Source: Sphingobium sp. TKS (GTDB lineage Bacteria > Pseudomonadota > Alphaproteobacteria > Sphingomonadales > Sphingomonadaceae). From it: DNA of 64,000 bases. The position numbers and the translations under genes are program-made. Within the stretch, counting starts at the first letter, position 1; the number at the start of each line of letters is the position of its first letter. The stretch lies in the NCBI RefSeq assembly GCF_001563265.1, contig NZ_CP005083.1:499001-563000 (forward strand). The letters run 5' to 3'. Of the stretch, positions 19,681-28,103 are shown piece by piece. A model generated the notes under the pieces. It ran no database searches. It saw only the letters and a program-made list of their open reading frames with translations, and was not told the origin of the DNA.

Positions 19681-19826
19681 CTGTTTGGAAATGCGCCTTT
19701 GGGCGCATAGCCGCACCAGCCCTCTCCCCCACCTGGCCACCCATATGATACTGCCGTTGGGTGGCCGGGTGGGGGAGAGGGCTGGTGCGGTGCCCGAAAT
19801 GCGCTCTTCCGCGCATTTCCAAACAG
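19681..19826. repeat. 146-base MITE-like inverted-repeat element
   Basis: The outer ends CTGTTTGGAAATGCGC (19681-19696) and GCGCATTTCCAAACAG (19811-19826) are perfect inverted repeats. An inner 33-base arm at 19711-19743 pairs with 19758-19790 with a single mismatch. There is no coding capacity. The whole element folds into a long hairpin, as expected of a MITE or a large REP-type element. It sits between the IS110 copy and the reductase gene. I found no obvious target duplication. Confidence 0.8.
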
Positions 19827-19932
19827 ACTCTAACTGCCTCAATTCTTGAACGGTCGCGCATGCCGCCCGCCGGCCCCTTGACCTGTGGCCGCATGCTGCA
19901 AAAGGTCGATGGGCAGCGAAAGAGGTCGTACC

Positions 19933-20880
19933 TTGCAGGATGTTATCGAAACCGAAGTGCTCAGCACCCGGATCATTGCCCATGATGTGAAATTGATCGA
20001 ATTGGGTCGTATCGGCGGCGGGCCCTTTCCTGGCTTTGCGGCGGGTGCGCATGTCGATGTGCATCTGCCCGGCGGGCTGATCCGGCAATATTCGCTGTTG
20101 AATGCGCCGTCCAGCCTGGACCGTTATGTCATTGCCGTCGCGCGGGAGGCCAACAGCCGGGGCGGTTCGGCCTTCCTGCATGATGCGCTGGTCGATGGCG
20201 ACCGGCTGACCATCGGCCTGCCGCGCTGCCATTTCCCGCTGGCCGGGGATTCATCCCACAGCATATTGATCGCGGGCGGCATCGGCATCACGCCGATCTG
20301 GTGCATGGCGCAGCAACTGATGGAGAGCGGCCGGTCGTTCCAGCTGCATTATGCCGCGCGGACCAGGGGGCATGCCGCCCTGCTGGACCGGATAGCGGCG
20401 GGTGCGCCGACCGCGCTCAATACCTATTTCAATCTGGAGGGCGACCCGCTGATGGACCTGCCCGCGATTATCGCGGCCGCGCCGGAGGGCAGCCATTTCT
20501 ATTGCTGCGGTCCCATGCCGTTGATCGAAGCCTATCGCGCAGCCTGCGCCCGGCTTCCTGCCGAACGCGTCCATCTGGAACAGTTCGCCGCGACCCAGGC
20601 CGCAGCAACGGACGGCGGCTATACGGTGGAACTGGCAAAAACCGGCATCAGCATCGAAGTCACCGCCGGGGAGACGATATTGGATGCGCTGGCGCGGGAA
20701 GGGATAGCGATGAGCTATTCCTGCCGGGAGGGGATCTGCGGATCGTGCGAGACGGCGGTGATCGAAGGAACGCCGGACCATCGCGACGCCATCTTGACGC
20801 AGGCGGAACGTGCCGAGGGTCGCACGATGATGATCTGCTGCTCCGGGTCGCTGACTTCCCGGCTGATCCTGGACATCTGA
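19933..20880 (+). CDS. oxygenase reductase, phthalate dioxygenase reductase/VanB type
   Basis: About 315 aa. An FMN/ferredoxin-reductase domain carries RQYSLLNAPSS (flavin), GGIGITPIWCMA (nucleotide) and HFYCCGPMPLIEAY. A C-terminal plant-type 2Fe-2S ferredoxin has CREGICGSC plus the later Cys in MMICCSGS. It passes electrons from NAD(P)H to a Rieske oxygenase, most likely the one at 12826. TTG at 19933 is preferred because AGAGG lies seven bases upstream and gives family-normal length; ATG 19909 and GTG 19885 are in frame alternatives. It is separated from its oxygenase by the IS110 copy and other genes. Confidence 0.88.
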   Translation: MQDVIETEVLSTRIIAHDVKLIELGRIGGGPFPGFAAGAHVDVHLPGGLIRQYSLLNAPSSLDRYVIAVAREANSRGGSAFLHDALVDGDRLTIGLPRCHFPLAGDSSHSILIAGGIGITPIWCMAQQLMESGRSFQLHYAARTRGHAALLDRIAAGAPTALNTYFNLEGDPLMDLPAIIAAAPEGSHFYCCGPMPLIEAYRAACARLPAERVHLEQFAATQAAATDGGYTVELAKTGISIEVTAGETILDALAREGIAMSYSCREGICGSCETAVIEGTPDHRDAILTQAERAEGRTMMICCSGSLTSRLILDI

Positions 20881-20886
20881 CCGGGG

Positions 20887-21792
20887 TCAGGCCGCCGCCA
20901 GCAGGTCGTCCACCTCATGCCGGTAGGGGCAGGCTTCGGCCGCGCCTTCCCGGCCGACGGCGAGGGCGGCGGCGGCCCCGGCGAAGCGTATCGCGGCGCG
21001 CATGTCCAGTCCCTGCGCCAGCGCCGCGGCAAACACGCCGCAGAAACAGTCCCCCGCGCCTACCGTGTTCACTACCGGCACCTTGATCGCGGCGAAGGCT
21101 TCATGGCCTTCCGCATCGACCAGCAGACAGCCTTGTCCGCCCAGCGTCACGATGATGTGGCGGAGCTGCCCGCCCAGAAGCTGTCGTGCAAGGGCGGCAA
21201 TGCCCTGTGCATCGTGGGGCATGGTCGCGGCTCCGGCGAAGGCCTGGCATTCCGTCTCGTTCAGGATCGCGATGTCGGCCAGCGCCAGCAGCGCGCGGTG
21301 GTCGACCAGTGCAGGGGCGGCGTTCAGGATGCGGATGCCCGCGCCGGGGGACAGGAACATCGCCTCTATCGCGTCCGGCCGCGCCTCGAACTGGGTCAGC
21401 GATACCCGGACCGGCGCGGTAGCCGCGCGCAGGGCTTCGGCGCCGAAGGTCATGTTGGCCCCGGCATCGACGACGATGCTATTCTCCCCGTCTTCGCTGA
21501 GAGCGATAAAGGCCCGGCCTGTAGCGCTGTCCAGGCAGGTCGCCACGCCGCTCTCATCAATGCCGTCCTCGCGGAGCAAGGCGCGCAACGACCGGCCTGC
21601 TTCATCATCGCCGACCGCGCCCAGCATTTGGACGGATGCGCCGAAACGCGCCGCCGCGACCGCCTGGTTCAGACCCTTGCCGCCTGCCCCCTCGACCACT
21701 CTGCGCGCCGTGATCGTCTCGCCCGGTAGCGGCAGCGCCGCCACCTGCATCACGATGTCCAGATTGATCCCGCCCAAAATCGCTACGGTCAC
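20887..21792 (-). CDS. ribokinase-like PfkB family sugar kinase
   Basis: 301 aa from a GTG at 21792. PfkB marks are GGINLDIVM at the N-terminus, GGKGLNQAVAAARFG (the GGKGxNQA sugar-binding signature) and the C-terminal NTVGAGDCFCG with the catalytic Asp. Ribokinase phosphorylates ribose at O5 with ATP. It follows the AraC-formamidase fusion gene by ten bases in one unit. A sugar kinase here could mean that the pathway substrate carries a pentose or is a nucleoside-like compound, but this is inference. Confidence 0.85.
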   Translation of the reverse strand: MTVAILGGINLDIVMQVAALPLPGETITARRVVEGAGGKGLNQAVAAARFGASVQMLGAVGDDEAGRSLRALLREDGIDESGVATCLDSATGRAFIALSEDGENSIVVDAGANMTFGAEALRAATAPVRVSLTQFEARPDAIEAMFLSPGAGIRILNAAPALVDHRALLALADIAILNETECQAFAGAATMPHDAQGIAALARQLLGGQLRHIIVTLGGQGCLLVDAEGHEAFAAIKVPVVNTVGAGDCFCGVFAAALAQGLDMRAAIRFAGAAAALAVGREGAAEACPYRHEVDDLLAAA

Positions 21793-21802
21793 TATTGGAT
21801 CC

Positions 21803-24151
21803 TTATCCTGCCAATATGCGCTTGTCGGGCGCGAACATGTCTTTGCGGACGATGGCATGAACACCCCAATTGCCGTCGGCCACCTGGGTTATGCCAAAGT
21901 CCACGCCCACCGAAATCAGGGAAATCGCTTCATCCTCGCTAAGACCGAAAGTCCCCATCAGAAAACGGCGCACCTTGCGAAAGGCGTCGCGCATGGCGTG
22001 ATCGATCGATGATTTTCGATAGATGTCGCTCTGTGCGTTACGGCCCAGTTCTTCCAGATAATTGGGATGGCTGAACCCGGAAATTACCCATTCCTCCGCC
22101 GTTTCGATCAGCGGATAATTGATGTTGGCCAATGCCCTGCCCTGAATTTGCGTGCGCTTGTGCAGGATGATCTGGAAACGGCCGGTGAGCGAGCATTCGA
22201 TGGCCGTCCCGCAGGCCTCGCCATCGCCCTGGCAGGCGTGGGGATCGCCCACGGACAGCAGGGCGCCCGGTACGGCGACCGGCAGATAGACGACAGATCC
22301 CGCCCCCAACCGCCAATTGTCCAGATTGCCGCCAAAGGAGGAGGGGGGTACGGAATCGACCAGTCCGCCATGGTTCGGCGCCAGGCCGATCACGCCGAAA
22401 TGCGGCCGCACGGGAATTTCGATATCTTTCAATATGCCGAAATTCTTCAGTACCGTTGAATGGTCGACGGGCACGCCGGGATAGTCGATCCGCGGATGAA
22501 CCACGCCGAAGGGGTCGGTCTGCGGTGTCCAGCGATAATTATAGACGGCACGGGCGCGCCGTCCGCCACTGTCGCGATCCAGTTCATAGATGGTGATGAC
22601 TTCGCGCTCGCGCGGTTCGGTCAGCATATGCTGGTAATGGAAGCCCCAGAATGCGGCGGCGTTGCTGCCGAAAGCGCTGCCGTCAAATTCGGGATTGCGA
22701 CAAGGACGCGGCTCGGTCGACAGGATGCGCACTTCCAATATGTCGCCGGGCCTGGCGCCCGCGACCGCGACGGGACCGGTGCAGATATGGACGCCAAAGC
22801 CCTCTCCCGCGCCCCGGCCGCAGGCCGACGCGTCCATCGGGCCTGCGCCGCGCCGGTCCACCGCCTTGCGTTCCGCCGTCCAGTGGAACACGTCCTCCGC
22901 CCCCGGATCGCCAGCGATCATCCGGTCATAATCATCATAGGCATGGTGGGTCAGCGTCTCTATGGTGACATAGTCACCGGAACGAATGTACAGCGCGGGC
23001 TTCAGGAAGCGGCTGAAATAACCCCAATGGACCGTTTCCGACGATATCGCGAGATGATGTTCGGCGGGGGGCTGCCCTTCCAGCTGCGCGAACTGCTTCT
23101 CTATATCCTCGATATTGTGGCCCAGCGCCTCTTCCTGCCGGTCGCCGTCGACGCTGGCGGGCTTGCCGCGCAGACGGGTGCGTCCCGACGGTTCCTCGCG
23201 CGTGTAGAGATGCGGACTCTTGCGATAGTCGCGCGGCGACACGCCGAATTCGTCGCGAAAGGTGCGGCTGAAATAGGCCGGGTCGGTGAAGCCCCAGCGA
23301 TAGCATATCTCCGAGATGGAAAGTTGTTCGCAGAGCGGCGAGGCCAGGTCGTCGCGGCAATGTTCCAGCCGACGCGAACGGACATAGGTGCTGAACGTCT
23401 TGTCGAACGCCTCGAACAGCTTCTGAACGTTGCGGACGGACATGCCATATTCCTGCGCGATGTCGGACAGGCCCAGTTCCGGTTCCATCAGACGGCGTTC
23501 GATGGTCTGGGAAATGCGGTGCAGCAATCCGGCGCGCCGGCCGCTGATGCCGCCCAGCATGGTCACATTGCCCTCGTTCAGGAGATTGGCGGACACGAAT
23601 TCGGCCAGCACCGTCTCTATCGTCTGGAACTGGCTTGCCTCGATCGCCCCCAGCCGCGAAGACAGCGAGACCAGCATGTCGCTGAACACTTCGGCCAGCG
23701 CCGATTCGCCGGATATGAGCTGGGGCACTTCGGGTATTGGCGCCAGCATCTGCGGCGTCAGCAGGTTCCGCGGCACGCGTAGCAGAAGAGCGCGGACATC
23801 GTCCTCGAAATGCATGCGGACGGGTTTGCGCGGGGCGCCGAACAGGAAATCGCCAGACAGCATCGCTATGGGCTCATGACCCGATAGCGTGCATGTCGCG
23901 CGGCCTTCGATCAACAACAGGACCATCGCCTTGGACGCGACCATGCGCGGGATCGTGAAAGCCTGAGCGCGCGAGGAGAGATAGGCATAATCCGTATCGC
24001 CCGGACTGGTGATCGCGGCGGCGATGCCGAAAAACTGCTGACCCGGCACGATCGACACATCGTCGATCCCGATACTGTTCAGCGCCTGGCACCAGCCGTC
24101 TTGCTTGTCCTGCTGCAGATAGGCTGCGGTTGAAAAATTCCAGAGCTGCAT
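21803..24151 (-). CDS. fusion of AraC-family transcriptional regulator and acetamidase/formamidase
   Basis: 782 aa in one uninterrupted frame. Residues about 1-200 match the AraC_binding_2-type sensor domain. Residues about 215-310 form a complete AraC double helix-turn-helix (LGLSDIAQEYGMSVRNVQKLF and ISEICYRWGFTDPAYFSRTF, GVSPRDYRKS). Residues about 312-363 are a polar linker, and 364-782 form a full acetamidase/formamidase domain (VHWGYFSR, IRSGDYVTIETLTHHAYDDYDRM, GARPGDILEVRIL, GGNLDNWRLGAG, SVGDPHACQGDGEACGTAIE). The catalytic half resembles the stand-alone protein at 16257 motif for motif. Neither half looks decayed. It could be an enzyme that senses its own substrate and controls the cluster. 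I know of no characterised protein with this architecture. Confidence 0.9.
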   Translation of the reverse strand: MQLWNFSTAAYLQQDKQDGWCQALNSIGIDDVSIVPGQQFFGIAAAITSPGDTDYAYLSSRAQAFTIPRMVASKAMVLLLIEGRATCTLSGHEPIAMLSGDFLFGAPRKPVRMHFEDDVRALLLRVPRNLLTPQMLAPIPEVPQLISGESALAEVFSDMLVSLSSRLGAIEASQFQTIETVLAEFVSANLLNEGNVTMLGGISGRRAGLLHRISQTIERRLMEPELGLSDIAQEYGMSVRNVQKLFEAFDKTFSTYVRSRRLEHCRDDLASPLCEQLSISEICYRWGFTDPAYFSRTFRDEFGVSPRDYRKSPHLYTREEPSGRTRLRGKPASVDGDRQEEALGHNIEDIEKQFAQLEGQPPAEHHLAISSETVHWGYFSRFLKPALYIRSGDYVTIETLTHHAYDDYDRMIAGDPGAEDVFHWTAERKAVDRRGAGPMDASACGRGAGEGFGVHICTGPVAVAGARPGDILEVRILSTEPRPCRNPEFDGSAFGSNAAAFWGFHYQHMLTEPREREVITIYELDRDSGGRRARAVYNYRWTPQTDPFGVVHPRIDYPGVPVDHSTVLKNFGILKDIEIPVRPHFGVIGLAPNHGGLVDSVPPSSFGGNLDNWRLGAGSVVYLPVAVPGALLSVGDPHACQGDGEACGTAIECSLTGRFQIILHKRTQIQGRALANINYPLIETAEEWVISGFSHPNYLEELGRNAQSDIYRKSSIDHAMRDAFRKVRRFLMGTFGLSEDEAISLISVGVDFGITQVADGNWGVHAIVRKDMFAPDKRILAG

Positions 24152-24203
24152 AGCGTCCCGTTCATGTTCTCCGCCGCTCCGCTGGTCATGGCCCCGACTG
24201 TCA

Positions 24204-25199
24204 TCAGACCCCGGCCGTTACGGCGCGCGCATTGGCGATTCCGGCAGCATAGCGAGCCGCCAATGTCGAACACACCATCAATTGTATCTGATGGAAGATC
24301 ATCAGCGGCAGCACGGCAGGGCCGACCAGCGCGGTGGGGAAGATCGCGCCCGCAATCGGCACGCCCGACGCCAGGCTTTTCTTCGACCCCGCGAACAGCA
24401 GCACGATCTCCATCTCGCGCGGCAGCCCCGCCAGCCGCGCCATGGCCAGTGTCGCCCCCAGCATGACGGCCAGCAACAGGGCATCGACGATCAATATGGC
24501 GACCAGGTCCGACAGGCCGATCTTCTGCCACAGTCCCTCGACAATGGCGGCGCTGAAGGCGGTGTAGACGACCAGCAGGATGGTACTGCGGTCGGTCCGG
24601 CCGACAAGCGAGCGGTGGCGGTCGACGAACGCGCCCAGAACCGGCCGGGCCAGATGGCCGAGGATAAAGGGCAGCAGAAGCTGGAGCGCGATCTTGCCCA
24701 CCGCGTCGGCGGAGATGGCGGCCCCCGCCCCCGGCATCGAGAGCAGCCAAGCCGCCAGCAGCGGCGTCAGCACGATCCCTGCCAGGTTGGAGATGGACGC
24801 GCTGCATATCGCTGCCGGGACGTTCCCTCCCGCGATGGAGGTGAAGGCCACCGACGATTGTACGGTGGATGGCACCAGTGCCAGGAAGATGAAGCCGACG
24901 ACGATCGGCGGCGTGAACCAGCCCGTTCCCATATGGCCGATGGCCACGCCCAGCAGCGGGAAGATGGCAAAGGTCGACAGGAATACCAGCATATGGGTGC
25001 GGATCGCGCCGATGCCGCTCTTGATCGCGGCGGTGGAAAGTTTCGCGCCATGGAGGAAGAAGAGCAGGGCGATCCCGGCGTCAGTGACGATATCTGCCCA
25101 TTCTGCCGCTTCGCCCCGCACGGGCAACAGCGTGGCGGCGCTTACGGTCGCCAGCATGGCCAGCAGGAATGGATCGATGCGTAACGAACGGACGGACAT
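24204..25199 (-). CDS. SBF-like (bile acid:sodium symporter superfamily) membrane transporter
   Basis: 331 aa from ATG at 25199, preceded by an AGGAG site; about ten hydrophobic segments. The pattern LLFFLHGAKLSTAAIKSGI and FLALVPSTVQSSVAFTSIAGGNVPAAICSASISNLAGI is that of the YfeH/SBF_like group (PF13593), in which the crossover region lies near the TVQSSVAFT stretch. Members probably transport organic anions with Na+ or H+; substrates are mostly unknown. It is first in a leftward set with the fusion regulator and ribokinase, and divergent from the CoA-pathway operon. Confidence 0.82.
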   Translation of the reverse strand: MSVRSLRIDPFLLAMLATVSAATLLPVRGEAAEWADIVTDAGIALLFFLHGAKLSTAAIKSGIGAIRTHMLVFLSTFAIFPLLGVAIGHMGTGWFTPPIVVGFIFLALVPSTVQSSVAFTSIAGGNVPAAICSASISNLAGIVLTPLLAAWLLSMPGAGAAISADAVGKIALQLLLPFILGHLARPVLGAFVDRHRSLVGRTDRSTILLVVYTAFSAAIVEGLWQKIGLSDLVAILIVDALLLAVMLGATLAMARLAGLPREMEIVLLFAGSKKSLASGVPIAGAIFPTALVGPAVLPLMIFHQIQLMVCSTLAARYAAGIANARAVTAGV

Positions 25200-25412
25200 G
25201 GGGTCTCCTATGACGCTGTGCTGCGCGGACCATCTGAATAGACGCATATCCCATCGCCTGTTTAGGGCTTAACGGATCGGTTCTTGGACCCTTGTGCCTG
25301 AATAAATGGACGGAGGCGGTCGACCCGCTCGAGGCGGCTTATCATCCCCGCCGCGCAGGTTAGGAAGCGGTGACTCGCCACCTCTCCCTCTTTGTACCTG
25401 ACAGGTCAGACC
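25200..25412. promoter_or_regulatory. divergent promoter region between transporter and CoA-pathway operon
   Basis: 213 bases between divergent genes at 25199 and 25413, with no supportable gene. It is the only substantial intergenic gap ahead of the eight-gene operon and lies just upstream of the leftward set encoding the fused AraC-formamidase, so it is the best candidate target of that regulator. I could not identify a convincing AraC direct repeat by eye. Confidence 0.4.
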
Positions 25413-26426
25413 ATGCGCGCAGCCGTGCTTCACATGACAGGATCGCCCGATGTTCTGCGCATCGAGGATGTTCCGGCGCCCGTCCCGGCGGCCGGGCAGG
25501 CGCTGGTGAAAATCGGCGCCTGCGGCGTCGCCTTCCACGATATTGTGGAGCGCAACGGCACCTATCGGCGCGACATGCACTTCCCCGTCATATTGGGCTA
25601 TGAAATCGCCGGTACGGTGGTCGAGGCCGGCGCCGATGTCTCCGGCCTGAAGGTCGGCGACCGGGTCTGTACCAAGGCCTTTGCATCCTGCGGCCGGTGT
25701 CGGCTGTGCCGCACCGGCCGGGAAACCAGCTGCCGCGAGCGCAGGGCGGTGCGGGGCGGCTATGCCGAACTGGCGGCCATCGACCAGGATGCGCTGGTGC
25801 CCATTCCCGACAGCCTGTCATTCGAACAGGCGTGCATGCTGGGGCCGACCGTGGGCGTGGCGCTCAATGCCGTGCGCGACGTCGCCCGCGTCGCCATCGG
25901 GGAACGGGTGCTGGTGACGGGCGCGACCGGTGGGGTGGGTCTGGCGGCGGTGCGGATCGCCGCGCTTGCCGGCGCGACTGTCGTTGCCGTTACGCGCAAG
26001 GCGGAGGCGCGTGAGATGCTGGAACAGGCCGGCGCGGACGAAGTGGTCGTCTGGGACGGCAGCGACAATTTCGGCAAGGCGCTTCATGCCGCGGAGCGGG
26101 CCGTGGATGTCGTCATCGACACGGTCGGCAGTCGCGTGTTCGAGGCGGGCTTCGCGGCGCTCGCGGTCCATGGCCGATATGCCTTTGTCGGCCAGCTTTT
26201 CGGCGAGGAGATCAGCATCAATCCTGCCCGGATATTCTTCAAGCGCGCACAATTGCTGGGCGTGGGCAGCGTTAGCCGCGTGCAGCTGGAGGATGCCGCC
26301 GCCCTTGTCGCGCGCGGCGACCTGACCCCGCCCGTCGCCTGTACATTTCCGCTGGAGGACATCGCGCGGGCGCATCGGCTGGCGGAGTCCGGCGCATTGA
26401 CCGGACGGGCCGTCATCACATTCTGA
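25413..26426 (+). CDS. zinc-dependent medium-chain alcohol dehydrogenase/reductase
   Basis: 337 aa MDR protein starting at MRAAVLHMTG. A catalytic-zinc Cys occurs in GACGVAFHDI and the GHE motif is varied to GYEIAG. The four-Cys structural zinc lobe is intact (CGRCRLCRTGRETSC). The Rossmann motif is GATGGVGLAAVRIA. It oxidises an alcohol or reduces an aldehyde or enoyl substrate with NAD(P)H. First gene of a rightward eight-gene operon. Confidence 0.85.
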   Translation: MRAAVLHMTGSPDVLRIEDVPAPVPAAGQALVKIGACGVAFHDIVERNGTYRRDMHFPVILGYEIAGTVVEAGADVSGLKVGDRVCTKAFASCGRCRLCRTGRETSCRERRAVRGGYAELAAIDQDALVPIPDSLSFEQACMLGPTVGVALNAVRDVARVAIGERVLVTGATGGVGLAAVRIAALAGATVVAVTRKAEAREMLEQAGADEVVVWDGSDNFGKALHAAERAVDVVIDTVGSRVFEAGFAALAVHGRYAFVGQLFGEEISINPARIFFKRAQLLGVGSVSRVQLEDAAALVARGDLTPPVACTFPLEDIARAHRLAESGALTGRAVITF

Positions 26427-26439
26427 GAGGAGAGAGACA

Positions 26440-27210
26440 ATGGATCAGCCAAGGGGCCGGCAAAGGCTGGAAGCCATCTGGGCGCTGAGCGTCGAGAAGA
26501 TGAAGGAGGTCGTGCGTGAATTGCAGGTGACCCAGGATGAACTGCATGCCGCGGGCGATTTTTTCAATCGGCTGGGTCAGAGCGGTATGTGCCGCAGCCT
26601 GTTCGACGTCGCGCTGGGCATGACCTCGGTAGAGGCGACGGGCGGGGCCGATCGCGGCACGCGGCCCTGCCTGGAGGGTCCCTATCATGCCCGCCATCCC
26701 GATCGCGCCGAGGGCAGGCTGTTCGATGGCCCCTCGCCGGAAGGCATGCCGCCCCTGCTGTTGACCGGACGCGTCACTTGCGACGACACGGGGCAGCCGG
26801 TGGCGAACGCGGAACTGGATTTCTGGCAGGCCGATTCCAACGGCCTGTACGACCGGAAGGGAGATCATCTGCGTGGCCGGCTGCGCACGGATGCGCAGGG
26901 CCGTTACGCGCTGCACACGGTGCTGCCCAATGATTATTCCGAACATGACCACGATCCCATTGGCGAACTGTTCCGCGCCATGGGCCGGCACAATACGCGG
27001 GCCGCGCATATCCACTTGAAGGCGTCGGTCGAAGGGCAGGTTCTGCTGACCACGCAGATCTTCATGTCGACCAGTAGATTCCTGGACAGCGACTATGTCG
27101 AGGGAGCCGTGACGGAGGAACTGACGGTCGGCCTGGAGCAGGATGGCGCGGGCGGCTATGTCGGCCGGTTCGATGTCCAGCTCGCCATGGCGGGGGCGGT
27201 CGTGGCATGA
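26440..27210 (+). CDS. intradiol ring-cleavage dioxygenase (catechol/hydroxyquinol 1,2-dioxygenase-like)
   Basis: 256 aa. An N-terminal helical linker domain (about residues 1-90), as in catechol and hydroxyquinol 1,2-dioxygenases, precedes the beta-sandwich catalytic domain. The Fe(III) ligands are the two Tyr in NGLYDR and VLPNDYSE, and the two His in RAAHIHL. NAELDFWQADSNG is the family signature. Such enzymes open catechol, hydroxyquinol or similar rings between the hydroxyls to give cis,cis-muconates. Start ATG lies 13 bases after the MDR gene with GAGAGGAGAG upstream; its stop overlaps the next start by four bases. Confidence 0.9.
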   Translation: MDQPRGRQRLEAIWALSVEKMKEVVRELQVTQDELHAAGDFFNRLGQSGMCRSLFDVALGMTSVEATGGADRGTRPCLEGPYHARHPDRAEGRLFDGPSPEGMPPLLLTGRVTCDDTGQPVANAELDFWQADSNGLYDRKGDHLRGRLRTDAQGRYALHTVLPNDYSEHDHDPIGELFRAMGRHNTRAAHIHLKASVEGQVLLTTQIFMSTSRFLDSDYVEGAVTEELTVGLEQDGAGGYVGRFDVQLAMAGAVVA

Positions 27211-28103
27211 TGAGCGCACCCGCCCGATTGCGCACCTTGATGGCGCAGGGGCCGGTGTTCGCGCCGGGCGCCTGCGACGCGTTCACGGCCAGGCTGATCG
27301 ACCGGTCCGGTTTCGGCGAAGCGCTCTATCTGGGCGGCAATGCACTGGGGCTGAGCCTTGCCAAGGGGCAGCCGCTGGTCACGCTGACCGAAACGGCGAT
27401 GCACGCGGCCGCCATCGGGCGGACCTCGAGCCGGCCACTGGTCGTCGATGCCGGGGCGGGCTTTGGCGACGTGCCGCATGTCCATCGCACCATCGTCGAA
27501 CTGGAACAGGCGGGCGTCGCGGCCATCCATATTGATGACCAGCCCTATCCCAAGAATCCTGGCTATCACCGGGGAGAGGGCGGCATTGTCGCGCCGGAGC
27601 TGATGGCCGACCGGCTGCGCGTGGCGGCGTCGGCGCGGCGCGACCCCGCGCTGACGCTGATCGCGCGCACCGACACGTTGCGCGAAGGGGCGAGCCTGGA
27701 GGAAGCCATGGCACGCGGGCGCCTTTATATGGAGGCGGGTGCCGACGCGCTGATGATCCTGGACCTGACGCCCGACCGGCTGGCGGAGGTTCGCCGGGCC
27801 ATGCCGGACGTGCCGCAGGTCTGGATCGGCGGCGTCGTGCCGCCCGTCCCGTCGCGCGATGATCTGGCGCAGGCGGGTTTCGCGCTGTCGCTCTACCCCT
27901 TCAACAGCATCGCCGCGATTGCGCAGGCGGTGGGCGACCTCTGGTCGCGGGCGGCGAGCGATGGCCGGATCGCACAGGAGGACGAACTGCTGCTGCGCAT
28001 GCGCCGCGAACTGGCGGAGATCGCCGGGATGGAAACTTATTGGAACATTGCCGACGATCTGGCGGGTCGTCCCCGCCGCGGCGGGACAAGGAAAACACAA
28101 TGA
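27207..28103 (+). CDS. isocitrate lyase/PEP mutase superfamily enzyme
   Basis: 298 aa TIM-barrel enzyme cleaving or forming C-C or C-P bonds next to a carboxylate. Conserved parts are PGACDAFTARLIDRSGFGEALYLGGNA, VDAGAGFGD and the Mg-binding AAIHIDDQ. The lyase KKCGH loop is replaced by PKNPGYHRG, so the catalytic Cys of true isocitrate lyase is missing. This places it nearer oxaloacetate decarboxylase, dimethylmalate lyase or CPEP-mutase-like members. In this operon it may split a C4 to C6 dicarboxylate from ring opening. It overlaps both neighbours by four bases. Confidence 0.82.
   Translation: MMSAPARLRTLMAQGPVFAPGACDAFTARLIDRSGFGEALYLGGNALGLSLAKGQPLVTLTETAMHAAAIGRTSSRPLVVDAGAGFGDVPHVHRTIVELEQAGVAAIHIDDQPYPKNPGYHRGEGGIVAPELMADRLRVAASARRDPALTLIARTDTLREGASLEEAMARGRLYMEAGADALMILDLTPDRLAEVRRAMPDVPQVWIGGVVPPVPSRDDLAQAGFALSLYPFNSIAAIAQAVGDLWSRAASDGRIAQEDELLLRMRRELAEIAGMETYWNIADDLAGRPRRGGTRKTQ

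Noticed and set aside
22460..23782. 440-codon plus-strand frame inside the AraC-formamidase gene
   Set aside because: Antisense shadow; the minus strand gives two recognisable domains over the whole stretch.
24152..24203. Separate promoter for the AraC-formamidase gene
   Set aside because: The 52-base gap after the SBF-like gene shows no obvious promoter boxes, so an operon is simpler; not excluded.
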